A DNA stretch of 64,000 nt from Lotus japonicus (Eukaryota > Streptophyta > Magnoliopsida > Fabales > Fabaceae). Position 1 is the stretch's first letter; every line of letters begins with the position of its first letter. The stretch spans positions 23,574,150 to 23,638,149 of the forward strand of contig NC_080042.1 in NCBI RefSeq assembly GCF_012489685.1, in the 5' to 3' direction. The notes beneath the pieces are model-generated. The model was not told where the DNA came from. It searched no databases and saw only the letters and a list, made by a program, of their open reading frames with translations. The position numbers were made by a program, and so were the translations under genes. Positions 35,815 to 46,076 of the stretch are shown here, in pieces.

Positions 35815-36187
35815 CAGTATATGCCTTCGGGTACAGTATATGCCTTCGGGTACAGTATATGCCTTCGGGTACAGTATATACCTTCGGGTACAGTATATCT
35901 ATATACCTTCGGGTACAGTATATCTATATACCTTCGGGTACAGTATATGCCTTCGGGTACAGTATATGCCTTCGGGTACAGTATATACCTTCGGGTACAG
36001 TATATCTATATACCTTCGGGTACAGTATATGCCTTCGGGTACAGTATATGCCTTCGGGTACAGTATATACCTTCGGGTACAGTATATCTATATACCTTCG
36101 GGTACAGTATATCTTTATGCCTTCGGGTACAGTTTATGCCTTCGGGTACAGTTTATGCCTTCGGGTACTGTTTATACCTTCGGGTAA
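35815..36187 (+). repeat. Tandem array of 19- and 25-bp units, 18 copies
   Basis: CCTTCGGGTA recurs 18 times between 35824 and 36177. The spacings are 19,19,19,25,25,19,19,19,25,19,19,19,25,25,19,19,19; the 25-bp units carry an extra CTATAT. All three forward frames are open because 19 and 25 both leave remainder 1 on division by 3, so the long open frames here are not genes. Confidence 0.95.
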
Positions 36188-36720
36188 TTCGGACATCGAC
36201 GGGGGATATGATCGACCGTGAGGTTAGGATCGACCTGTTGATTGTCGGGCATGGCGGAGGGAAAAGTCGACCCGCAGGGTTAGGACTGATCCGGCTATGT
36301 CAAGGTTGTAAGTGACACCCGAGGGTTATGGTCGACACAATGCCAGTGTTAGGACCGACTCGATCGTGCCCAGCCTACTTCTTCCGGAACCGTTGAAATT
36401 GACGTTGCATTGACATATCATGCACTCTAACTATATTCGTTGAGATTCTGATGATTTGATGTTGATAAACATCGTTATGTGTTTTGATGTTGATAAACAT
36501 CGTTATGTGCTTTGATGATTGAATTGTATTAGAGATTTGATAACATGCTATGTTTAAACCTTAGGGTAGACAGTGCAGAACTCATACGTATATATACAAC
36601 ATATATATATATACCCCTTATACTTTACTTGTTGTCTTGTATTCTTTATACTATATTCCGTAAGTTGACCCTTGCACGTGCTACCTGTGTTTGGGGGGCT
36701 ATGTATGCCCTTTTTGTCAG

Positions 36721-36831
36721 ATGCCGTTGACGGATTGTTTCGTGATGCTTCGTCGTACGGGGAAGACCCGGAGCGAAATGACTACTACTGAGCCTTCGAC
36801 GTGGACCCGGACTGAATTCATGACCAGATGA
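36721..36831 (+). pseudogene. LTR-encoded ORF, shortened copy
   Basis: The ATG is in the conserved context CAGATG. The first ~20 residues (MPLTDCFVMLRRTGKTRSEM) align with the F LTR ORF start (MSMGDWFTMVSPSGGTRYEM), then the frame ends after 36 codons. It probably lost its remainder by deletion. Confidence 0.45.
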
Positions 36832-37205
36832 GGGTCGATGATGGAAGTATAGGGTATGGGTGTTTAGAGTCTACTAAGGTTGGGTGTTAGTGTCCTAGCT
36901 CTAACTTATTCTTATTTTTGAGGGCTTGTGTTGCTGACACTTGACCTTTCTTTTGGTTTGTACTTTTGCCTACGGGCGTTACCTTTTCTTACTTCCCGTC
37001 ACTGGAGTTTTACTCGTGACGTGGTTTACTACTTACAGCGGGGGCTGTAATATATATTGTGTATTAGTTCTGCTATCTCTCGCATTTGCGTTTATTGATT
37101 TTAGTCTTGTTTATATTATCAAAAAAAAAATAATCCATGTTTTTCCGCCTAAAGTTTCTTTTGGTTACTAAAGTGACGCCACCGAAATCGGGGTGTTACA
37201 ATATA

Positions 37206-37869
37206 CTCCAAGACTTGTGATGTAGCCGTTGCTAGGGTTTTATCCGTTGGAGTGGCAATCTTGTAAAATCAGACTGCAAGGCTGCACGAGGTAGGTGGTG
37301 GACAGACTATGACTTGTACGATGTTGTACTATGATAGCGACCTGTCCTTTCACCAGTTGACTTGAGATCTGAAGGCTTCAGATGAACTTTGGTGAAGCTT
37401 CTGATCCTCGTCAGATTGAAGCTTGGATTCTTCTGACCTTGCAACTTCTGCTTCTGAACAAGTTCCTCAGAACTTCTGAACGTCAGAGCTAGAATAGCTT
37501 GGGTCTTCAGAACCAACTTCTTGCCGGTCTTCAGAACTTAAGTCCTCTGCTTCTGGACCGTTCCACTGGAACATCTGGTCTTCAGAACTTCTGACTTGAG
37601 TTCTTCAGAACTTCTTGAGAGCTTCCATCTTCAGAGCTTCTGAAGTATTTGCCACTGTTCAGAACGAACATGGTAGGTTAAAGAGCTCTCTTTTTAGTAA
37701 CCCTTGGTTCTTCTTCTTCTGAACGAATAGGCTTGGGTCAGATTCAGAACCTGTTTATCACATCTTAAACAGACAAACGTTAGGGTACCATAATTGTTCA
37801 TCATCACAAACCTTAATTGTAATCATCAAAACATAGAGATGCAACCACTGATCAAACCTTGATCTTACA
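37206..37869 (-). repeat. 3' LTR of copia element C, right part
   Basis: This resumes the LTR broken at 32044 after the ATATA duplication and ends CTTACA. It contains many TTCAGA/TCTGAA motifs. The rejoined length is about 1245 bases, like the X and D LTRs. Confidence 0.85.
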
Positions 37870-37883
37870 ATCTCCCCCTTTTT
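37870..37883 (-). other. Polypurine tract of element C
   Basis: The minus strand reads AAAAAGGGGGAGAT directly against the LTR start. Confidence 0.8.
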
Positions 37884-38512
37884 GATGATGACAAAACAAG
37901 TATTTTGATGAACAATTTTTACACAATAAACTGAATACACAAGAGAGAAAAGATCAGAGATTAAACTTATCCTTGTGTAACGGTTTGTATTGCTCTTTCT
38001 GAATCTAGGATAACATCTGATTCTGATCTAGGGTCTCCCCCTGACTCCCCTTGAATCTATGACTTGATGAATTGGTGAAGAGTCTAGATTCGGAGTCTGG
38101 TTATGTGATCAGAATTTACGCTTGAAGAGATGTATACTCATCAGAAGTGATGGTTCAGAACTTAGCGTATATCACATAATAACATAGAGTCTTGTCCAGA
38201 TATAATCGGAATAAGGCGTCAGAAGCAAATTAGTTCAGAATATGAACAAAATGTATTCCTTATTTGAGACACTTGACAATATCTATGTGCTATAAGTAAT
38301 TATACTTATTCTCCTCCACTAGTTTTAAATATAATATAAGAAAAAATTTTATCAAAACCATTTTTATGTACTCCCCCTTTTTGTCATAATCAAAAAGGGT
38401 GAAAAACAAAACCAACAATAACAATAACAAGAAGGTGATGCAAAGAAGAGATGTTCTTATTACTGAACGGGGAAAAAGTACAGAGGATTGAAAGGAATGA
38501 AGAAGACTAATC

Positions 38513-39001
38513 CTAGATATATAGGAAAGCTCGAGAATTCTTCATGGAAAGAAGTTGAAGGTGTAGGGGACGAATGTCCTGATCAATTGAGGCTAACTGG
38601 GTAGCCAGTTCTTCCTTTAGAGCTGCATTCTCTTGGACAGCGTCTGGATCCGCTTCATGGTGATCTTCTTCATATTCCAGAAGCAGACATATGCCCTGGA
38701 GCTGAGCTTCAATGTCCTCCCGGCGAGTGGTCAGACGAAGGAGGTCATTCAGAACTTCTTGAAGGTTCTGAAGACAGTGAGTCTGATGAGATGTGAGCCA
38801 ACATTTCAGAAGACTCTCAATTTTCTCAAGAGCTTGAGAAATCGGAGAAGAAGAAAGATTAACGCTCCATGGAAAGACTTGGTCAAATACCAAAGTCTTC
38901 AACTGAATGATAGAGAAGTGAATTGCGTTGTGATGGAGAAGAAGGATTGCGGAGATTATAAGGAGAAAAAGTAACAGAAAAACATGCATAAAACTTATCA
39001 A
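38513..39001 (-). CDS. Small ORF of element C, N-terminal membrane segment and coiled coil
   Basis: A 162-residue open frame lies downstream of ORF3 in the sense direction of the element. Residues 5-22 (MHVFLLLFLLIISAILLL) form a strong hydrophobic segment that could be a signal anchor. Residues of about 57-150 are rich in Leu/Glu/Gln with coiled-coil character. It occupies the place where X and D carry the antisense ORF, but I see no clear homology between them. I recognise no family. It may be a chance open frame. Confidence 0.35.
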   Translation of the reverse strand: MISFMHVFLLLFLLIISAILLLHHNAIHFSIIQLKTLVFDQVFPWSVNLSSSPISQALEKIESLLKCWLTSHQTHCLQNLQEVLNDLLRLTTRREDIEAQLQGICLLLEYEEDHHEADPDAVQENAALKEELATQLASIDQDIRPLHLQLLSMKNSRAFLYI

Positions 39002-39126
39002 ATCATAAAGGCATGTGAGTTACGAAGAAGACTATGCATTGAATCATAGAGGAATAATTTAACACAGTCAACATAAAATAAATTCAGTCATAACAAATAA
39101 ATGCATGCATGATGGAAGTGAGGAAT

Positions 39127-40071
39127 TCAAGGCTTGGAAGTGGAGGGAAGGTTTTCCATCAGATACTTCATGATTGCTTCCATTTTGCTTGAGGACTCCT
39201 GGATTTGCCTGCTTTGCTCATTCTGAACACGGCCTTGTTGCTCAACCATCTGAAATAACCTTTGCTGATCATCCTGAATTCTGTCAATCCGGGCAGCAAG
39301 AATTTCAACTTCTGGAGCTGGAGCAGAGGTAGGAACTTCTGGAGCTTCAGTATGAGTAGCAAATTCAGCCTCTGAGGACATTGCAATATCAACTTGAATT
39401 GGCCCTTGCTTCTCAACTTCATTACCATCTTCATCTTCCAGAATTACTAGGCCTTCAGAACTATCTTCAGCAACCTCTGCTGGGATCATCTCAGCATCTT
39501 CTGAGGTTCATTCAGAGACAACATATTGTCTTTCAGCCATAGCTCTTCTCATAGGTGCACAGACTCTGTGCAGGACTCTCTGCCTCTGCTCATAGGCCCT
39601 CTCAGAAGCATCATGAACTCTTAGTCGTTTCTCCCTGCTAAGCTGCTTCTGAAGTTCATGAACTTTGCCTTCTGACCATCTTTCAAAGGCACACCATAGA
39701 CCATCAACAAGAGAGGCATCAAACTGATTATCAGTCACCTGATATAACCATTTCAGTCTTCTGGTGGCCTCTTCAGAAAACTCCTGAATGAGTTGAGTAA
39801 GATTCTGAGGTTGGAAGGAGGTTGCCAAGGTCAGAACAGGCTGAGAAGTTCTGGCAGCATTGGAGCTTGAAGCATGTGAGCTATCAGGTCTTGGTTGCTC
39901 TGAGGGAATAGAATCAATCTCATGATCCTTCTCTATGCCCGAGTGATCTGATTCATCCATGTGCTCAGCTTCAGAGATCGTTTCAGGTCTTTGCCTTGAG
40001 GTGGCAGTCTTCTCTGGTGAAGTGAAACTCAGATCCTGTGAGTTGACTGCAGAATAGTTGGACAGAGACAC
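39127..40071 (-). pseudogene. C-terminal part of ORF3 of element C, one stop
   Basis: The frame is open from the ATG at 40071 to 39127 except for one TGA at 39508-39510. The C-terminus (EILAARIDRIQDDQQRLFQ...MEAIMKYLMENL) matches the pattern of the X and D ORF3 end (MEQRLDTHESMLIEMK...MMELL). It is strongly charged and Gln-rich, with coiled-coil character. The N-terminal domain is cut off by element D. Confidence 0.65.
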
Positions 40072-40160
40072 ATAAGAAGTTTCAGGAACGTCTTGAAGGT
40101 TTAGGTTTTAAGTCTATTAATTCTTGTCATAAGTGTGTAGGACTTGAAGTTTGTCATAAT

Positions 40161-41377
40161 TGAAGGTATGAAAAACGGTAGAAAGGGGGGGGTTTGAATA
40201 ACGTTTTCAGAACAAAACTTCCACCTTAAAGATTTTGACAAATCTTTCGAGAACTTAAGTGCTAAAGATAAGAGATAGAAAAGCACACAAGGATTTTATC
40301 CTGGTTCACTTGATAAATCACTCAAGCTACTCCAGTCCACCCGTTAAGGTGATTTCTTCCTTCTTAGAATGAAGGCAATCCACTAGTCAGGTAAGAGTTA
40401 CAACTGCACTTGAAACCTACAAGTGACTAACAATTACACTGACTTAGCTCACACTAAGATTCACTCTCTTAGTCTTCTCTAGGATCCGATCAACCTTGAT
40501 CTCCTAAAGGAACTAAACAAACTGTTTATCAAAGAATTGTTTACAAGAGATTTGCTTCTAAAAAGCTAATAGTAAACACAATGAATTTCAGATGAAAGAA
40601 AGCTTAGAATATTTTGAATATGTCTTGCGCGTATATGTGTTTTTTTTTTCTTCTAGCCGCTTCTTTCAATCTTCAGCCTCTATATATACTCCAAGGATTA
40701 GGGTTGAGCGTTGCATGGGAAATGATACCGTTGGAGGGCAGTTCTGGAAAATCCAGCTTCTGCTGTGGCTGAGAACGTTAGGTAGGTCGTCAGGAAGGTA
40801 CACTTGCTTTTGTACTTGGATAGCGACTTGACCTTTTAACCTAGGAGACTTCTGATCAGGGGAATACTTCATATTGGAACTTGTGAAGCCGGTTGATCAG
40901 AGTCAGAGGGAAAGCACAGATCCTCTGACCATTGTATCTTCTGATTCTGAACTCAGAGGGAAGAACATGGCCTTCAGAGTTTCTTGCTTCTGGACTTCAG
41001 AGTTTCCACTATTCAGCTTCTGGATCTTCAGAGTCTTCTACACCATCAGAACATCTGAACCTTCAGTGTTTCTTGGTTATCAGAACTTCTGGATCTTCAG
41101 AGCTTCTAGCGACTGAGTCCACATCAGAGTTTGTATAGCTTCAGAACTTCTGAAGCTTTTCCACTGTTCATACTGAACATGGTGAATGCGAAAGCGTTGC
41201 TTGGGTTACCCTTTATACACAGTGCTTCTGATTTGTGTGAGATTGAGTTGAGGTCAGAGCCTGTAAATAGCACACTCAGAAAAACACGTTAGAGTACCAC
41301 AATTGTTCATATCAAAAGGTTAACTTGTAATCATCAAAACATAGAGTTGTACTACTAGATCAAAACTTGATCTTACA
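40161..41377 (-). repeat. 3' LTR of element D
   Basis: The LTR runs from TGAAGGTATG to CTTACA, 1217 bases, with a minus-strand TATA box near 40681-40688. It is close to both LTRs of X but distinguished by a T-run near 40640. Confidence 0.9.
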
Positions 41378-41391
41378 ATCTCCCCCTTTTT
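41378..41391 (-). other. Polypurine tract of element D
   Basis: The minus strand reads AAAAAGGGGGAGAT next to the LTR, as in X and C. Confidence 0.8.
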
Positions 41392-42120
41392 GATGATGAC
41401 AAAACTAAGATTTTTGATGAACTATTCTTAAACATTAAACTGAATTCACTCAGAGTTTAGAGATATAGAATAAGACTTATCCTGATGTGAATAGTTTATC
41501 TTGCTCATTCTGAATTCAAGTCACTGCTTGATTCTGAGCTTAGCTCCCCCTGAATCTAATACTTGATGAAAACGTTAGTAAAGTCTAGATTCTGAGCTAA
41601 AAAATATAAGTGTTCAGAGTGAAAAGCTTATGACATAGATGAAAAACGAATAATCAGAGCGCATAAGTAATCAGAGTCATGGACAAGGTATCAGAGTCTT
41701 GGGTATCAGAGTCAACTTAGAATCACTTCAGAAGAAGTGAAATGTATTCCTTGTATTTGCCCAGTGACACATCTATGGTCATGAAGGTGGAACTCTTAAA
41801 ATCTCCAAAAGAAAAATAAGTCACACTAACACATCTTACAAATCAAAAACTGGGTTTACTCCCCCTTTTTGTCATAAGCAAAAAGCTTGGGGTGTGAAAA
41901 ACTTAGCTTGAAGTACAAGGTACTCCCCCTTAGAGAAGGTCTAAGTTTAAAAGAAAATGAAAACGATGTAAGAATCAGAGTTAGGCGAAAATAAATAGAA
42001 GAGTTAATGCAAGGGATGAACGTTTACCACCGGTCAAGTGAGTAAATAGAAGGGTCAGTTACCAAGAACTTAACCTCGAGAAACTGTAAGAGCATTAACT
42101 TTCAGAGAGAGAGTGAAGCC

Positions 42121-42129
42121 TATAAAAAG
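42121..42129 (+). promoter_or_regulatory. TATA box of antisense gene in element D
   Basis: TATAAAAAG lies 61 bases before the ATG at 42182. The ORF is followed by a potential AATAAA signal near 42617. Together these look like a complete antisense mini-gene. Function is inferred. Confidence 0.55.
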
Positions 42130-42181
42130 CGTTGGAGAGAAAGGTAAGCTTCACACCTCGAATAATTTTCAGTAAAAAAAA

Positions 42182-42574
42182 ATGGCATCATACAACGTAG
42201 CACTAGAAGAGCTGAGGAAGAAGGCCTTTGAAGAGGACTTGTTCCTGAACATCAGGCATCCAGAGGGTGCAACTACCATCGCGGAGCTGACACGGACACT
42301 GCTGGAAGAGGACCTGCGTCCAGAGTTGGAGAGAGACCTGAAGGAATTTCTTGCCTTCGTGGAGGAGGTGCAAGAACTCAGCCGGCTTGAACTCAAGCTG
42401 CTTGAAGAGAAAGAGAGTTTGGAAGAGAAGCTCAAGACTTCAGAAGAGATTCTGGAGAGGGATGAGCTAAAGATCAGGCTCAGCAACATCCAGCATGTAC
42501 TGGAGCGTCTGGAGAAGGATAGGTCAGAGCAGCGCCAGGAGTGCAGAAGAATGAGGAGAGATCCTCCATTCTAG
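42182..42574 (+). CDS. Antisense coiled-coil protein of element D (130 aa)
   Basis: The intact frame starts MASYNVALEELRKK and ends MRRDPPF. Nearly the whole length from residue 30 is a Glu/Leu/Lys-rich heptad pattern, predicted as one long coiled coil, highly charged and probably soluble; there is no signal peptide. It is encoded opposite to the retrotransposon's genes, between ORF3 and the 3' LTR, with its own TATA box and AATAAA. Element X has the same unit, broken. Antisense ORFs are known in other plant retrotransposon groups, but I do not recognise this one. A captured host fragment is possible. Confidence 0.6.
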   Translation: MASYNVALEELRKKAFEEDLFLNIRHPEGATTIAELTRTLLEEDLRPELERDLKEFLAFVEEVQELSRLELKLLEEKESLEEKLKTSEEILERDELKIRLSNIQHVLERLEKDRSEQRQECRRMRRDPPF

Positions 42575-42774
42575 ATTATATGATGGAAAGAAATATGATG
42601 TAAACACAAAACAATTATGAATAAAACGAGTTTAGCAAACATATGTGACATAAGTATATAGTTATGCATATATAATCACAAACGAACAAAAGAGAATAAA
42701 TAAATAAAAAGAAACAGAGTTTAACAAAGGAAAACAAAGGTAACGAAAAAGAAGAAAAAGAAGAGATCCTAAAA

Positions 42775-45633
42775 CTAAGGTTTGTCAGTGCGTCGCAGAA
42801 GTTCCATCATCATGTGCTTCATCTCAATCAGCATGGATTCATGAGTGTCAAGACGTTGTTCCATGATGTCGAGTCTGGATGAGCTTGTCTGAGTAGAACT
42901 GGAAGGAACATTCTGAGCAGCTTGAGGATCTGGAATGGAAGCAGAAACAGCAGGAGTAAACACAACTGGTGCAAGTGCTTGGCATCTAAGAGCTTCAGCC
43001 TCAGCTTCAAGTCGCTCTGCCTCAAGTCTGGCTTGTTCAGCTTGAGCTGCTGCTTGACGTGCAGCTTCTTCTGCTTGTTCTTTCTTTCTCTTGGCTTCTT
43101 CAATAGCTTCAAGAAGCTTATTTCTCTGTTCTAGTTCATGAAGAGTCACCCTTCTAGCAAACCTTTGCTTTGCAGCCTCAATGCTCTGACTGCCCTCTGC
43201 ATGCAGGAGCTGCATCATAATCGGAACTTGAGCCACTAGCCAAGTGCTCAGATTGTTCCACTCATCAGCCACATTTTCAGCATTCTCACTGAGATCAGTC
43301 TGACCGTGCACATTGCGGAGCCTCAAGGAGGCTTCATGATAGAAGATATTGATGCACTCAGAGAGAGATGTGGGTTGAAGGTGAGTATAGGGAATTATGG
43401 AGAGGTTGGGTGCAGGAGAGGCTGGGTGATTGCTGCTATGAGCTTCAGAGGCACCTTGTGGAGAACCAATGTTAATCATGGGAGCATTGGGTTCAGAGGT
43501 TCCAAGGTGAGGGTCTGAAGTTTCAACCAGAGGGTGAGGTGATCTAACCGAGGATTGGTTAGACACTGATTGTTCGGGTTCAGGGTCTGGTTGAATGGGC
43601 TCTTGTTGGTCAGGGACAGGGTGAGCTTGTTGAACTAAGGGGTCTGCCTCTTGGATAGGATTGGCCAAGATAGGTTCATCTGGGTCAACTAGACGTTCAG
43701 GTCTAGGGCCAGGATATCTTCTAGGGCTTGGACAGGTAAGGTAATACTCTTCCAAGGCAGACACCTTCTCTTTTCTAACCTCCATGAATTTTCTAATTGA
43801 TTCAGAGTTATTGGAGGGAGAAGAATCAACAACATTGAGTGGGAAGGATACAGGTGTAAAGGCTGTTGAAGAGTCTGTATCCGTGGTTCTGGCAGCAGGA
43901 CGTGCTGATGCTCTGGGAGCAGAGTGATCAGACGTTCTGGGTTGTGGTTCTGTTTGGTTGGGCTCTGGTTGGTCATAGATGATGGGTTCAGAAGATAATG
44001 GGTCGTACGGAATGGTAAGGAGAGAGGTTGGATCTTCTGACCTAGAGGTTGGGTTCTGAAGCAAATTCCAGAGAGGTGCTTCGGTAGGAGAAGGTTGAAA
44101 GAAGGAGGATCGTGGGGAATGTGGTGGAGAGGTGGTTTGAGCGGCTGGTTGGGATTCAGGAATAGGAGTGAGGGGATTTGAGGAGTGTTGAAGCAAGGCA
44201 GAAATAGGAAGTGCATCAAATAAATTCAAATCATCATCAGAAGCAAGTGCAGGCTTACTTGAATGTGCTGATGATCGAGTCACTCTGGCAGGAGGTTCAG
44301 TCCTTCTGACCACTGCAGCAGCTGGTTCCACCCGAGTAGGCTTCACCACGATTCTGACCTTCTTCTGCTTCTTCTTTGGAGGACCATCCTCACTATCACT
44401 ATCATCACCATCATCAGGCTTTCTCTTTGTCTTCTTGACCAGAGGGACATCAGATTCTTCAGAGGATTCTTCCAGAACCATCTTCCTCTGAGCTTTCTTC
44501 TTGGGAGGAGAAGGAAACTCTGGAGCTGGCGGCAGTCTGCTGAAGAAATCATCAAGATCAATCTCGAATCCTTGAGCCCTGAGGTCTTCAACATAGCATC
44601 TGATGGCTTCAGGATTGTCTGCTTGAGTCCACAGTGGGTAGTCATTCAAAGGCATCCTTCTTCCTCTGATCTCAGAAGATGTGTCTTCATGAGCAGGAGC
44701 AATCTTCTTCTGGACCAAACCCATCTTCTTCAGAGAGTTGGCAGTGAAGACATCGCTGACAATTGTGCTCAAGTCCTCTGTGCAACCAGCATTGATCAGG
44801 TCTTGAATGAGGCCACTCTCAATGAAGAGATCAGACAGCAGTCTCCCAAAGGGGATATACTTGATTGCTGACTTGATTGAGGCAGTAGTCCTAGACTTCC
44901 GGATACACTCCTTCAAGTAGGAGAACAGGAAGTAGGGAAGGCAGATCTTCCTCTTGTCTTGAATGAAAAACAGCATCGCCTTCTGGTTGAAGTTGATGTA
45001 ATCTGGGGAACTGCCCTTCGGTCTCTGATTGATGCAGTTGAGCAGGATCTTGTGCCAGATCCTGAGTTCGGGGTGAAGGTCCATCACCTTGTAACTTGTC
45101 TTGCCCGGTTTGAAAGTGGTGTACAGGGCCTGGTTGGTTTTGTCTTTGGTGCTGGGTTTCAGCTTCGACTCAGTGAATTGGAATCGAAACCCATAAGCAG
45201 TGTCTGCACCTAGCAGATTCACGAATGACTTCTCCGTGATGATGATCTTCCTGCCAAGAATATGAGATACCACTTGAGTATCATCGCAGTCGGCGTGCTT
45301 CCAGAATTCCTTGACCAACTTCTCATACACCGGTCCTCGAAGTCGGTTGAAGTAATTTCCCCAACCTTGAGCTTGGACTTCAGGACGAAGATCATACCCA
45401 TTTGCAGCCAGGTTGTCGTGGTCGAATCTCCATTCTGCCAGGACTTGGAGTTCCTCAGGAGCAAATACGCAGTGAACGGCATAGCCCCGTTCTGCAATTG
45501 GAACAATCTGCTCTTGAGCTTGAACTTGTTCTTGTGCCGGGTTCTCAGAGCCCCTTTGACCCGTTGCCAAACCAACTATCATGTGAGGGAACTGAGGTGC
45601 ATCTGCAGTAGATCTTCTGGTTTGTCTCACCAT
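42775..45633 (-). CDS. Third ORF (ORF3) of element D, 952 aa, nuclear-type
   Basis: I chose the ATG at 45633 (MVRQTRRSTADAPQ), which lies after an open but unconserved stretch. Residues of about 60-320 form a globular domain (ELQVLAEWRF, YEKLVKEFWKHAD, ILGRKIIITEKSFVNLLG) like the plant transposon-associated domain listed as PF20167, by memory. Next are a basic/acidic region with PPKKKQKKVR, a strong nuclear-localisation-like motif, a long Pro/Ser linker, an Ala/Glu coiled coil (about 830-890) and a conserved C-terminus. No membrane segment or signal peptide is visible. It sits where SIRE elements carry an envelope-like gene. Its role is unknown. Confidence 0.75.
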   Translation of the reverse strand: MVRQTRRSTADAPQFPHMIVGLATGQRGSENPAQEQVQAQEQIVPIAERGYAVHCVFAPEELQVLAEWRFDHDNLAANGYDLRPEVQAQGWGNYFNRLRGPVYEKLVKEFWKHADCDDTQVVSHILGRKIIITEKSFVNLLGADTAYGFRFQFTESKLKPSTKDKTNQALYTTFKPGKTSYKVMDLHPELRIWHKILLNCINQRPKGSSPDYINFNQKAMLFFIQDKRKICLPYFLFSYLKECIRKSRTTASIKSAIKYIPFGRLLSDLFIESGLIQDLINAGCTEDLSTIVSDVFTANSLKKMGLVQKKIAPAHEDTSSEIRGRRMPLNDYPLWTQADNPEAIRCYVEDLRAQGFEIDLDDFFSRLPPAPEFPSPPKKKAQRKMVLEESSEESDVPLVKKTKRKPDDGDDSDSEDGPPKKKQKKVRIVVKPTRVEPAAAVVRRTEPPARVTRSSAHSSKPALASDDDLNLFDALPISALLQHSSNPLTPIPESQPAAQTTSPPHSPRSSFFQPSPTEAPLWNLLQNPTSRSEDPTSLLTIPYDPLSSEPIIYDQPEPNQTEPQPRTSDHSAPRASARPAARTTDTDSSTAFTPVSFPLNVVDSSPSNNSESIRKFMEVRKEKVSALEEYYLTCPSPRRYPGPRPERLVDPDEPILANPIQEADPLVQQAHPVPDQQEPIQPDPEPEQSVSNQSSVRSPHPLVETSDPHLGTSEPNAPMINIGSPQGASEAHSSNHPASPAPNLSIIPYTHLQPTSLSECINIFYHEASLRLRNVHGQTDLSENAENVADEWNNLSTWLVAQVPIMMQLLHAEGSQSIEAAKQRFARRVTLHELEQRNKLLEAIEEAKRKKEQAEEAARQAAAQAEQARLEAERLEAEAEALRCQALAPVVFTPAVSASIPDPQAAQNVPSSSTQTSSSRLDIMEQRLDTHESMLIEMKHMMMELLRRTDKP

Positions 45634-46076
45634 TTTGAAGAGGTTGAAGGTTTGAGGTAGAAGATGAAGTTTGAAGGATGAAGAGAGATCGAGAGAGAAA
45701 TCAAGAAAGAGGCGGTTTTGAAAAGCAGAGAGTGCGAGAGTGAAAACCGGAAGTGAACGAGAACGTGTGTGTATAGTGGGTTTTATCAAATAACCGTTGT
45801 TGATTCAAAAAACACTTTAAGATCAACGGTTGAAAATTAAAGATAGATAGTAACAGTAAAATACACAATCACACACAGGAGATAAGCATATCTACACGCA
45901 ATCATAACAGACTGTCACACAGGCACAAGGAATTATGCATCAGAAATTCTGACACACGTGTTGTTGTCTCAGCTTCAGAGTCAGTACCAGTGGGCACACA
46001 CACTCTGATTGAGTTACCTTCTGGACTAGACATCTTCTGATCAAGAAGTATCATAGTCAGAGGTTCTGATCCATCT

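Larger units (their letters stand above)
32045..37200 (+). mobile_element. Solo Tekay LTR (5.2 kb, TSD ATATA), mosaic
   Basis: It starts TGTAAGACCC and ends GGGGTGTTACA, flanked by ATATA at 32040-32044 and 37201-37205. The ends match the LTR at 28571, but 32708-34985 (promoter, leader and the place of the 78-nt block) is unrelated and resembles the leader type at 19279-19983. It contains a TA microsatellite, stem-loops (35640-35770), a 19/25-bp array (35815-36187) and a shortened LTR ORF (36721-36831). Confidence 0.9.
37870..40160 (-). mobile_element. Internal remnant of copia element C
   Basis: This holds only the 3' end of the internal region: a non-coding stretch (37884-38512), a small ORF and the end of the third ORF. 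It is broken at 40160 by element D. The gag, pol and 5' LTR of C are not in the window. Confidence 0.75.

Noticed and set aside
35815..36187. Possible CRISPR array
   Set aside because: Units of 19-25 bp are contiguous with no unique spacers, inside a plant LTR.
35754..36315. Three long overlapping plus-strand open frames of about 130-164 residues
   Set aside because: They are the three frames of one 19/25-bp tandem repeat, without any non-repeat coding signal.
43306..45660. Plus-strand open frames opposite ORF3 of D and X
   Set aside because: They are shadows of the minus-strand ORF3, with no start context or domain of their own.
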